Part shown: piece after piece, positions 40,060 through 50,859 of the stretch
Position numbering within the stretch: position 1 is the first letter of the stretch
Layout: every line of letters begins with the position of its first letter
Source of the DNA: Ricinus communis
Lineage: Eukaryota; Streptophyta; Magnoliopsida; Malpighiales; Euphorbiaceae
Direction of reading: 5' to 3'
Assembly: GCF_019578655.1 (NCBI RefSeq)
Contig: NC_063265.1
Coordinates: 16,168,285 to 16,232,284, forward strand
Length of the DNA stretch: 64,000 nucleotides
Position numbers and translations under genes: made by a program
Notes under the pieces: generated by a model
Seen by the model: the letters and a program-made list of their open reading frames with translations, nothing else
What the model was told of the DNA's origin: nothing
The model's database searches: none

Positions 40060-40640
40060 TAACAAAGGAGACGACAAAATTGAAACATAAACTAATGGGA
40101 TGAAAGCCCAAACAACACTTCAAACCGGGTACACATACTAAGCACATAAAAGGCTCTAACGCCTATAAAAATTGTAAAAATGCCAATAGATCCTTGCAAC
40201 ACCTACCAGTCAACCAAAACAACCCTCTTTCACCTCTTCAACTCCACCAGCGATGATAAATAAAACCAGAGCAAAAACCATCCTCCCTCTGAACCCTCCG
40301 ATCACCAGATCTCGAACGAACATAACAAAAGAAAAAGCAAGGATAAATCGTCTAAGTCCACCACCAAAAGCAATTGGAATCGGCAAACATGGCTTGACGC
40401 ACCATCGAGAGCTTGTCCACCTCACAAATGGAACAAAGTACCTAATCCAGTTGATCTAAATAGTAACGACCTTGCTCCACAACAACCCAAGCGACAGACT
40501 CACATAGGACACAGGCGGGTTGAAAAAGCGAAAATCACTGCACGACCATAACTGGTCAAACCCAAAGAATCTTGCACCAAAATAAAAGCAATAACCCAAC
40601 AAAAAGCCTAACTAGGGGCACCAATGCATCAGTAAACACA
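40060..40640. repeat. Non-AT-rich island, probable transposon relic
   Basis: A stretch of ordinary base composition in an AT-rich desert, with CCGGGTACAC, TCCGATCACC and GGACACAGGCGGGTTG words. It shares CAATGGAATC-like and AATCTTGCACCAAAAT words with 44130-44160, another isolated island at 43640-44230. The open frames on either strand (for example about 40210-40425, minus) have no recognisable domain. Both islands may derive from the same kind of retroelement; I cannot classify it. Confidence 0.3.
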
Positions 40641-42327
40641 CCAGGAAAATTAACAAAAATACTGATTTATTTTTATTTACAATTTTCTTATTTTTTTTAT
40701 TTTTATTGTGTTAAAATGTAAAAATATAATTTTAATTGTTTGGTTGTTTAAAACAACAACAAAAAAAACTAAAGAATAATTAAAAAAAAACCATCGCACC
40801 GTAAATTTGAAATTATAAATTAAAGAATAATATTTTTTAAAAAAATTGTACAATAATAATAATACTTTTATTAAATTTTAAAATAATTTTGAAAGTTCAA
40901 AAAGACAGCTATACCAACAGCTGTAGAGACCGCCGCGGGGCTAAGCCACTGAAGGCCGCGCTACTTAAAACCCTAACAGAGGGAAGCAAGACGAGAGAGA
41001 GAGAGCGTACAACAATAATATTACTCATTGTTTATGGCTGCATAATCAAATTTACTTTTTTTACTTATCTTTTTTACTCAAAGAAAAACATGTATTATCA
41101 ATTGATTTATTATTACAAAATAGAATTATTTGGATAATTTATTATCTGTTAAATACTTAATATTAATTTTTTAAAATACGTTCTTTAGTTTCTATGGGTG
41201 AATTATTAAAATCACCAAAAAGTAATTTATTTAAAATATATTAAATTTTGAGATAGTTGTAGTTCCAAAATCATGATAGTATAATTGGAATAGGATAAGA
41301 AAATCATAAATAAAGTAAACATCTACGATTTCTTAAAACAAAAGAAGAAAAAGATAAAAAATTTCCATTATATAGTAATAATAATAATAATAAATTTATT
41401 ATAATTATAATTATAATGACTTATCATTTAAATCTACATTACTTAATACTAGAATTATTATCTTCATCTATTAAATTTTAGGATAAGAAAAATTTTCTAA
41501 TTAAGAAATAGGTCATTTATTATTTAAAGTTAAATTTATAATAAATAACATGTTTAAATTATCTGATATATATCACTATTTTAAATGAGAAGTGATAGTC
41601 TCAAATTAATTTCAGTTATGATACATAATTTGAGACGAATAAAAAAAGATATAAACTAATATAAAAAAAATTAAAAAAAGAAAACAAATCCCTTTGTAAA
41701 ATTGTCTTCTCTTGTCATTTTAGTAATAAAAAAATTAAAATTGTTATTATTACTTAATTTTCCATATTAATTTTATATTATATTATATTTAAAGTTAATA
41801 TAATATTATATTTTTTAGATTAAAATTTTTTAGTCAATATTAAACACATATATTATGAGATATTTCATGAGTTTAAAACGAGGCATATGAGTATGTTTAT
41901 GGGTAGAAGAGCATGGAAATGTATCAAGAAGCTCATGCTAAATTACTACTAAATGTTTTAGATTATGTTGATAATTTATTAATTAAGATATTCCTCAAAA
42001 CGTAATTAAAATATATATAATTGGATTGCGGATAATTTTTTTCTATTGGTCAGATTAGGAAAATGGGGAGATTGATTACTTAGGGTTTAAGAACAAAATT
42101 GCTTGTTGTGGGAGTAGAATAAGGATACTTCGAACTAATAAGGATTCCATTGTTGTTCATGGATTTCTAAAGTTGAAAAAGTAGTGCACTGAAATTCTTC
42201 GTTAACAACAGCAATTCCTAGGAGCAATGCTATAAGCAATTTCAGTCAATTATTCATTACTAAAACTAAATATATTTTAGTTAGTTTATTTGTTTGTGCT
42301 AACTTTTATATATATTATTCGTTTTAG

Positions 42328-42369
<42 letters not shown>

Positions 42370-43199
42370 TATTTTGAGATTTAAATTTTTTGATATGTGT
42401 GCTTAATTTTTGACACATAGCATTCAAGTTTATGTGTAATTTGATAATTTATTTATTAATTTATTAATTAATAAGTTACATTCATAATTAAATATTGATT
42501 CTAAACCTAAAAAATAACATATTAATTATATTTTAATATTTTATTAACTAATAAATAATTTCCTAATCAGATAATAATACTAATTTTATCTTATAAAATA
42601 ATATATTAATTATATTTTAATATTATATTAACTAATAAATTATTTTTCTAATTGAAAATAATTCTAATTCTAAAAAATAATATCTTAACTTATATTTTTA
42701 ATATTATATTTAATTATAAATTAATTTTTTAATTATATAATAATTTTTTATTTTGAAAAAGTAATATCAATTATTTTGGCAGTATTAACTTATATAATAT
42801 TAATTAATTAATTAATATTTTTAAACTAATTTATATATTATTGCACTAATAAAATTTTAAAATCTTAAAAGATTAAGAATAATATTTAAAAATAATTAGT
42901 TTATTATTATTTTTAAAATATTATAAATTAATATTAAATATTAAAAAATTTATTAAATTATATTTATTAATTTAATTTTATAATGAAATAATAATAATAG
43001 TTGGAGAACGCACACGTAAATAGTCAGTTATAAATAAATAAGATATACTTGTTTACTGATGGTCCAGAGGTTCGTCTATAGAGTTGCTAGAGTTGCATGT
43101 GTTTTCTTTAAACAGTTAAAAAGAGATTGGTAGCATTGATTAGGATTTAAAACTCGAAACATCACAAGACGAGGAGAATTATAATTGATAAGTCTAAAT
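40640..43199. other. AT-rich desert
   Basis: No gene is visible. A short GC-rich patch at about 40905-40985 (GACCGCCGCGGGGCTAAGCC) is the only complex sequence, and a long AT microsatellite lies at 42331-42366. Confidence 0.55.
42331..42366. repeat. (AT)n microsatellite
   Basis: Eighteen AT units in a row, the longest dinucleotide run in the window. Confidence 0.95.
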
Positions 43200-43607
43200 T
43201 AGACATGTTCATGGGTGGGGCCTGACTTGATTTTGGATAAGCTCGAGCCTGCTTTGGCCCGATAATTTTTTAATATCTCTGAGTCCAAGCCCGAGCTCAA
43301 AATTTTTTGAAAAGTCCGGCCCGGCCCAGCCAATTATTAAGCCTGTCCCAAATTGCAGCTACATTTAGATTTAGAGTTTTGTTTTGTTTAATATATTATT
43401 AATAACAGTAAAATTATAAACAGAAATAATAGATAACTAAGTGGTATATAACACTTAATTATAAGTTGAAGGTCTAGGTATGATATTTTTTTTCCAACTA
43501 AATTAGACATCGGGCCGAGCCGGACTTAAATTTTTATATAAATCCCAAGCTCGAAGAGTGCGGGCTTGAGCGGGCCGGGCGAGTACCCAGGGTCATGAAT
43601 AGGTCTA
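43200..43607. mobile_element. MITE-like element with inverted ends
   Basis: The left end TAGACATGTTCATGGG and the right end, read on the other strand, TAGACCTATTCATGACCCTG, are imperfect inverted repeats. GGCCCGATAATT-like and CGGGCCGAGCCGGAC words inside are GC-rich and typical of a widespread class of small plant hAT-type elements (from memory). No transposase is encoded. A target duplication is not clear. Confidence 0.5.
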
Positions 43608-43639
43608 ATATAAATCAAGAGGATAGTCAAAAGACCCAA

Positions 43640-44230
43640 CTTACAATGGAAATAAAAAAATTTAAATAAAATGGTGCATCACCCATTAAATTCAAGAAAT
43701 TAAATTTAAAGCCTAAGAAAATTTGGCCGACAATTCTATAACAACACCACCCAACAAAATGGAGCAGAGACTTCAACTAAACTCATTAGAAGCAAAATGA
43801 TACATCGACATTGTTGGATCAAAATCCAACTCATTTGATTTGCAAGGTGCTCACAGTAAAGCTCAAGAAATAAAAGCTTAAGGTATAATAAAGCAGACTG
43901 TCATTGTCTATCTATGGCCCTGCGACCTATAAGCTTCCATTAATGATGGTAGACATAAGCAAAAATAGGAGATATGAACTCGAGCATATAATCGTTTCGA
44001 GTCTTTTCAAACAAAGCCATCAACTCTTTCTCTCCATTTGACTTTCGTTTGTTGATGGGAATCCACAGGTCTAAAGCTGGTGATATCGCGGTACTGAGAT
44101 TTAACTAAACAAAGACCACCGCAATGGAATCTTGCACCAAAATCACAAAATAAGAGGAGTTAGCTTTTGGTGGCTAAAGCCCTATAAGCCACCTCTCTGG
44201 AAACCCTAAGTCTTGGTACAGGCACAAAAG
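43640..44230. repeat. Second non-AT-rich island, probable transposon relic
   Basis: A stretch of ordinary composition with no open frame of interest; it shares the words AATCTTGCACCAAAAT with the island at 40060-40640. It directly follows the MITE-like element at 43200-43607. Identity is unknown. Confidence 0.25.
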
Positions 44231-46500
44231 TCCTGTAATGGTTTATTAATTTAGATTGTTTAATATTAATATGTTGTCATTAGTTTGATTGTTTTTGAAT
44301 TTACAGTAATTTAAAAAAAAGTCAAATAATTTACTAAAAAAGATAAAAGAAAAATAATAGAATTGCGGGTGATAATAAATAGAGGCTTACGTGTTGCTAC
44401 TATCATCGAGTTTCATTTTTACTCATTCAATAATTTTAAATAGCCAATTTCGCCATTATATTCAAAGATCGATAGGGAAGCATAACCAATAAAAACTATA
44501 TAATTTGCTAGAAAAATTAGTTCAAGGACATATCTGTACTTGGGAAGGAACATGAGGGGGCCAAAATGCTTTTTCTCCCTAGTCGAAAGGAAAGAGAAAA
44601 GCTCAAAAGAAATTTATAGAAAAAGAAAAAGGCAACGGCCGACTTTCTTTTTGGTGTCTTTTTTAAACTCTGATTAAATGTCAGATGCATCCCACAATTC
44701 CCACTTGGTGGTCCATACCTCAACTTGGCGATGACAAGGGACACTCTTATTCAATCATTATCCACAACACCATGCTGGCAATGATTCACCATCCCCTCAT
44801 TTTTTCCTATAAGGAAAATTAAAAATTAAAAATTAAAAGTTAAAAATAAAAGAATTTGCCCAACTACGTATCCATTCAATTTATATTATAAATACAGGAT
44901 TAAACCGGTTGATACCTCATGCGTAAAATGTGGTCCGATTACTATAACTCTAATCATCAGATTTTTGTTTTCTAGTACCAAAACTTTTTTATATTTTCTT
45001 TCTTATCCGTTAAGTAATCCCATGTATTTTATTAATATGTTACTTTACACTCGTTAATGGGACTTTCATTTAAAAAGTTGGATAAATATTTTTAGGGGAT
45101 TAAATCGGAATTAGTATGTGAGGTACCGGACCCAATAATTTAGTCGAATTTTATTAATCTTAAAAGGAATTAGATTAAAGACAGAGTTGGTTTTAAAATT
45201 TAATTATTTGGAAATTCATCAATAATTAATTATTAACCAAATTCTGTACGTCGATATTTAATTCTGGGGGCATATTTCCAGAAAAAGGGGGAAAAGGAAA
45301 AAAAAATCAAAAGAAAATATGGGCGAGGATACATAAATCTATGTGCTGCCATTGATTTAGTAGACAAACAAAAGTTGAGCTTAAATTGGGGATACAGCTA
45401 AGCAGAAAAAATGAAATTGAAGCATACCCACCATTAACCCACAGCAACAAACGATAATGTAATCTCTTCCTTTAAAATAATAAAAAATAAAAATCATATA
45501 TTGCCACGTGTTTAAGCACACACTAATTAATACCCACACTCTATTCTCTAATTCTTTCTTAAGTGCATAAAATTCCGTGGCCGCGTTTCATTTTTTAGAA
45601 TTGACAATTATATTTTGGTCGACTGTTTTTTTTAAAATAGATCCAAATTAGTATAAGAATTCAGATTATTGGAATTTTTAAAATCGAATGACCGAATTAA
45701 AAACAATTAATCATAGTATATAACGTTAAACTATATTGAATATAATCTAACATTTACATTATTTTTTGAAATGTTTAATCTAATTTAACAAAGTATTGAT
45801 ACTGTTTGTTTGTAATGAATTATGAATATTTAATTTTATTTATCAGATTTTGATGTAATAATTAATTGCAATCAAAGTTATACTATTATATGTACCTAAT
45901 ATATTTTAAATTTGTAAAACAACTGATTGAAAATGTTTATATTATATATATATATATCATATAAAATCTAATAAAATTTAATTATTTATATATTGAGATA
46001 GATATAATAAATTTTATAATATCTATAGAAAATAAATAAATAAATTTTAATTAATTTTTATAATTAATTATATTTAATATTTAAGATATTATTTGATATG
46101 AAATAATTATTTAATATAAAATTTAAAAAGTAAAAACTCCCTTAAAAGAATTAAGAGAATACTTTTAACTAATTCAATTTAAAAGATATATATATAATCA
46201 CTAATTTATAATGATATGATATAAAAAGAACTACTGTTAATTTAAAAAATAATTGACAATAGTTAAATTAAAAGAGTATAGCCGAAAAAAGGTCTTTTAA
46301 AATTTGATTAGATTAGATTATTTTCAAATGATCGAATTGGACCGACCAAGGTGCGCCTGTTAAACACTTCTCTTCCTTCCAGCCTGTCCATCAGATATTT
46401 TCCTCTCGTTTTTAACTAATAAAAATAAATAACTAATTATTAAAATGATTATCAGCTTTTGTCCCTTTTCCCCGCTCCTTCCTCTTTCTGTTTCTGTTTG
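44231..46500. other. AT-rich spacer upstream of the A20/AN1 gene
   Basis: No gene is visible. The last part is the promoter side of the stress-associated protein gene at 46740. A small patch at 44517-44744 has only a shadow open frame with no family features. Confidence 0.5.
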
Positions 46501-46540
46501 TTTCTTCTGATTTTAATTTTTTTTGAATCAATTTATTCTC

Positions 46541-46559
46541 TCTCTCTCTCTCTCTCTCT
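46541..46559. repeat. (CT)n microsatellite in the 5' leader
   Basis: A run of CT dinucleotides followed by CTT/TCC triplets lies about 180 bp upstream of the A20/AN1 start codon. Pyrimidine-rich tracts like this are usual in plant 5' leaders. Confidence 0.85.
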
Positions 46560-46739
46560 TAATAATCCTTCTTCTGTCTAATAATTGTTCCTCGTTTAAG
46601 AATTCTTCTCCTTTCTCCTTCTCCTCCTCCTCCTGCTTATCCATTTTCCACTTCTTCGAAATTTTCGATTCCGTTCGATTGCTTATAAACACAAGAGGAA
46701 AAGAAAAAGATAGAAATTTTGAGATCCAACCAAGATTTG

Positions 46740-47240
46740 ATGGCGGAAGAGCACAGATGCGAAGCTCCAGAAGGTCACAGACCCTGCGTGAACAACTGTG
46801 GGTTTTTCGGCAGCGCTGCCACTATGAATCTTTGCTCTAAATGTTACAGAGACTATTGCCTTAAAGAACAGCATCAACATCAGCAAGAAGCCTCGATTAA
46901 AGCTTCTCTTTCCGTCCCGTCGCCGTCGTCCGCGGCGGCGATTGTCGATAATTCTCAGCCTGCGCCGTCGCCGGATGATGTGCTACGGAGTCCTGAGGCG
47001 GTGGAAGAGGAGGTGAAGGTGGTGGTTACGGCGATCGAGCAAAAGCAGCCGAATCGGTGCTTTGTGTGCAGGAAACGGGTCGGGCTGACCGGTTTTAGAT
47101 GTCGGTGCGAGAGTATGTTTTGTGGGGCCCATAGGTACCCGGAGAAACATAACTGTACTTTTGATTTTAAGAAGATTGGTAGAGAGGAGATCGCCAGAGC
47201 TAATCCTCTTGTTGTAGCTCAGAAGCTTCACAAGATTTAA
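46740..47240 (+). CDS. A20/AN1 zinc-finger stress-associated protein
   Basis: Intact single-exon gene for a 166-residue stress-associated protein (SAP4/SAP5-like). Family members bind ubiquitin chains or act as E3 ligases and raise tolerance to salt, drought or cold. The A20 finger is at the N-terminus (MAEEHRCEAPEGHRPC; C16, C20, C32, C35). The AN1 finger is at about 107-146 (NRCFVCRKRVGLTGFRCRC; C107, C110, C121, C123, C128, H131, H137, C139), and all eight metal ligands are present. It ends with the family's DFKKIGREEIARANPLV run. A Ser/Ala/Pro-rich linker (about 54-85) joins the two. The ATG at 46740 is chosen because the in-frame extension upstream begins with TTG, not ATG. Intron-free coding is normal for this family. 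The exact paralogue cannot be named from sequence alone. Confidence 0.95.
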   Translation: MAEEHRCEAPEGHRPCVNNCGFFGSAATMNLCSKCYRDYCLKEQHQHQQEASIKASLSVPSPSSAAAIVDNSQPAPSPDDVLRSPEAVEEEVKVVVTAIEQKQPNRCFVCRKRVGLTGFRCRCESMFCGAHRYPEKHNCTFDFKKIGREEIARANPLVVAQKLHKI

Positions 47241-48180
47241 TCTCGACAGTTTGATCTCACGACTTTCAGCCACAATATTTTAAAGACTTTCCAACGAAAA
47301 TATTTTAAAAGATCGGGTCTTGCATATCGGATCAACAAGAGCAGCAACCACTACCGTCGATCATAAAAGTCAAATCATCAACGGCCTGATGGACGGACCT
47401 GATCTGGCCGTACAATTTACGCCTGTCTTTGGATGATCTTTTATGTGTCATGCTTTTCTTAATATATTATTGTTACTATTATTGTTATAAATATTATAAA
47501 TATTATAAATTTCTCTCAAAAATAAGTTCCAATTATATGTAAATTTGGTTGTGAAGATTGAAAAAAAAAAAAAAAAAACAGAAAACAACAAAAAGATTGG
47601 GGTCGGTTTGATCAAAATTGTTTATTTCCTGTATGGGTTTTTGGGTGTTTTGAATTATTGGTATGTGTAAGTGCTCTGCCAATCATAGCAGGCCATGTTC
47701 TCTCTTCTCTTTCTTTAATGGTGTGCTATTGAAGATGTTCTCAAGTTCGATGGAATGGAAGAGAAATGGAAGGACTGATGGGGCTCTGGCCGCTTGACTT
47801 GAAAGAGAATGAAATTAAATTATTAAGGATTTATTTAAGTTAAATGTATAGAAACAAAATTTAAAGGAAACGAAAGGTGGATGGGATCCAAAAATAGCAT
47901 TGGTGCCACATAAGATTATCCGGAGTAAAACTGTAAAAATCTTATTGATAATTTCAAAATCACCTTGGGTGTCAAATTTTCATTTTGCTTAAAATAAATG
48001 AAATAGTATGATAGTATATGTATAAATCATAATTTAGGGCTAAACTTTTCATATTTATTCCAACAAGCGGAACAAAAATTACAATAGTATGATAGAATAT
48101 ATGATTAGCGAACACGGATTAAATTTAATCTTATTATATTTATCTGAACAAGAGCTTAGCAAAAACAACTTCTTCTAAAT
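47241..48180. other. 3' side of the A20/AN1 gene and spacer
   Basis: Contains the 3' flank of the stress-associated protein gene, including an A-rich run at 47563-47578. No gene is seen between it and the LINE remnant. Confidence 0.45.
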
Positions 48181-48189
48181 TGGAATTCT

Positions 48190-48800
48190 AAACTTTTTAT
48201 TAGCGATGTTTCATTGCAATCAACCCTTAACTAGGCTTCCAACAGACAAGGCTTGGTAGCCATCCAGCAATTAGGAACGGCATCTCCCAAAGTTGCTGAG
48301 GCTATCCAATCAACTACTTTGTTACAACTCATAGGGATATATCTAATAGAGAAGGCAGAGAAAATCAGAAGACCATCCCTAATACATTACAAAGTGTGAG
48401 ATTACCAGTTTCAAAAATACAGAACAAAAGATTATAGTTTTTGGCCAATCGGACAGCATCCATAAAAGCATAAGCCTTCGCCATTAGAGGGGAGGAGGCT
48501 TTCAGAGTCCTGGAGCAGCCATCAATGAGGTTCCCAAGGAATTTCTACAAACAATACCAACTCCAGCTGTATCTTCATCCTTAGAGAAGACTGCATCGAT
48601 ATTAAACTTCATTTTACCAGGCAAGGGCCGAGACCAACTACTAGGTTGAGGAGGATCCTGGGCCAACCTCATATTTGAATCCCGAAGGGCTTGGCTTTGA
48701 ATCTCCTCTATTTCACGCACCAACAACTGCACTCTATCAACAACAAATAAAGGGTCAAGAGATTTACCGCATGAATATGACAAATAGGGCACATGTTTGT
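48190..48800 (-). pseudogene. LINE-type RNase H remnant
   Basis: On the minus strand the sequence encodes a broken plant LINE-type RNase H (RVT_3) domain. FNIDAVFSKDEDTAGVGIV (about 48615-48560) is the strand carrying the first catalytic aspartate, SSPLMAKAYAFMDAVRLA (about 48495-48440) carries the region that normally has the glutamate (an E-A-x-A helix), here with K in place of E. About 48320-48260 gives VVDWIASATLGDAV, the typical end of this domain. Stops interrupt it (for example after AAPGL near 48502). No reverse transcriptase is next to it. Such domains also occur in host-gene-derived proteins, but the breaks make it a dead LINE piece. Confidence 0.65.
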
Positions 48801-49327
48801 CTCCAGGACCTTTCTATTAAAGAGTTTTTCTGCAGTGGGTAGATAATTATCGCTCTCCACAAACTTGGTTTCTATAGTTCTTACCACTGCAACAAATAGT
48901 CTTTTAATAGGTTAGGGGACTACTGCATCAGATTATTCAGAATGCAAAAATGATGTGAAGGTGGATTTGTGGTATATTACGAGTACTTAAATCTCTACTT
49001 CAGTTTGTAATCTGGAGCCCAAGTCCTACAAATTTGATAGTGAGCCATAGAGTCAAGCTTGGTGTTTGTTAACATTCTTTCACATTAGGGTTCGTTTCAA
49101 TTTTATATGTTATCATGCTAATTCCCTTTTATGCTAATTCCATTTGTTCCTACGTAATCGACTTTTTAAGGCTCTTCTATAGAATGAATCATAATATATG
49201 TTGGGCAACAATGAATAAATTACAATGACAAAATTCTCACTAGTAATAAAAGAGATACTAATATTGTCAAAATTTGACTATAAATATTTAAAATTACTTG
49301 AATAAAAAAATCAAATTTTTATTACAG

Positions 49328-49790
49328 TGATACGGTTCAATTGGAAGCATTGGCATTCCTGAACAAATTTGATAAATTATGGTAGTGGCAGTTTTGTAAT
49401 TTTGAGCAACTTCCCGAAGTCGGATTCCAGCATTTTCAGAGGCTATTTTGGGTTGAAATGGGCCTCCGGTTCAAAGTCACAGCCTTTGGCTGTGACATCC
49501 GTTGATTTTCGGACAAATTCCTTCATTTTGGGCCTTAAATCTTAATTTTTATATTTTTGGGCTTTTTTTGATTTATTTTTGATATTTTAAGGTTTTTCTC
49601 CCTAAAGACTATTTATTGTTCTTTTGAGTATTGTGGAGGCTGGTGGTTTTTACCTTGAATTTCAATAAATTCTTATTTTCTTCTAATTTTCTGGCATTAT
49701 TGAATCAACAAAATTTTGAAGATTGCACTTCCGGTATTATTGTGAATCAACGGATTTGTAATTTATTTTGTATAGGCTTCTGCTATATCA
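49328..49790 (+). repeat. 5' LTR
   Basis: Starts TGATACGGTTCAATTGG and ends TGCTATATCA. A perfect 9-bp inverted repeat GTCACAGCC/GGCTGTGAC sits at 49476-49496. The second half ends with a run of T-rich sequence and the closing TGTATAGGCTTCTGC. Confidence 0.95.
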
Positions 49791-49792
49791 GG

Positions 49793-49804
49793 TGGTATCA
49801 GAGC
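49793..49804 (+). promoter_or_regulatory. Primer-binding site (tRNA-Met type)
   Basis: TGGTATCAGAGC, two bases past the 5' LTR, is the classic plant primer-binding site complementary to the 3' end of initiator methionine tRNA. The host tRNA would prime minus-strand DNA synthesis. Confidence 0.9.
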
Positions 49805-49819
49805 ATCGATCCTGAGATC

Positions 49820-50830
49820 ATGCCGCCTAGAGGGAACCAGCGCGTGCCAAAGGTATATGAGAGAGACATGGAACAGAGGATCTAAGAGATGATTGACGAA
49901 CAAATGGATCGGGTGGTGGAACAATTGACAAATAGACTGACCATGATTTTAGGTAACCAGAATAGAGCCTAGGAAAACAATCGTCTTGAGCAGCTCGTTG
50001 AAGACGAGGATTTGGGAGATGAGTATGACGACGAGGTTCCCCGCCAACGTCAACGACCAAATGCAGTTGACAATAATAGGTGCCGAGAGAGTGGTATGCG
50101 GACTGAGATTCCCGAATTTCATGGTAGTCTTCAAGCCGAGGAATTTCTGGATTGGTTGGCGACGGTTGAGGAGATTCTGGATTTTAAAGGGGTGCAGGAA
50201 GACAAGTGCGTCCCTTTAGTTGCCACCAGGTTAAAGGGTAGGGCCATCGCATGGTGGCAGCAGTCAAAATTGACTCGCACCAGGTTGGGAAAAGATAAAA
50301 TCGCTACTTGGGAGAAAATGAAGAAGCATATGTGATATGCCTTTCTACCATATAACTTCCAGCGGTTGATGTACCAATTTCTGTAAAATCTGAGACAAGA
50401 TATGAGATCAGTGAATGACTACACTACAAAATTCTATCAATTGATCGCGAGGAATGAGATCCAGGAGACAGAGGATCAGCTGGTAGTGAGGTACATTGGA
50501 GGGTTGAGGCCACAATTACAGGACACTGTGAATTTATTTGATCCTGTTTCAGTGTCTGCAGCTCACCAGAGGGCTTTAGTGGTTGAAAGACAATCACGCA
50601 GAGTTGCCAATTTGAACAGTTGGGGTGGTGGTAATAGTGCTATTGTTAATAATAGCAGTGTTAATAAGACAGCAAGTAGTAACAGTGGCAGTGGTGTTTC
50701 AGCAACAGTAAAGGCCTAGGGCAATTTAATAGGTCAGCAGGGGGCATAAAGTGTTTTGGCTGTGGAGAGGTTGGCCATAGACTTTCTGAATGTAAGAAGA
50801 CAGCGGGTAAAAAGGCCCTCTTCCTTGAAG
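49820..50830 (+). pseudogene. gag-like region with CCHC knuckle
   Basis: The first ATG at 49820 (MPPRGNQRVPK) opens a frame that stops at 49883. The homologous sequence continues in pieces, with further stops near 49968 and 50333, and matches the retrotransposon gag family in RGRAIAWWQQ-like and PLVATRLKGRAI words (about 50215-50260) and YTTKFYQLIARNEIQE (about 50418-50465). A CCHC zinc knuckle (CFGCGEVGHRLSEC) sits at 50752-50793 after a change of frame. The product would be the capsid/nucleic-acid-binding protein, but it is broken. Confidence 0.85.
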
Positions 50831-50859
50831 CAGACGACTATGTTGCGGAGGATCGAGAT

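Noticed and set aside
40210..40425. Minus-strand 71-aa frame in the island at 40.2 kb
   Set aside because: The hydrophobic translation has no family features and the island looks like a repeat.
46719..46739. Upstream in-frame start for the A20/AN1 protein
   Set aside because: The codon at 46719 is TTG; the family starts at MAEEH (46740).
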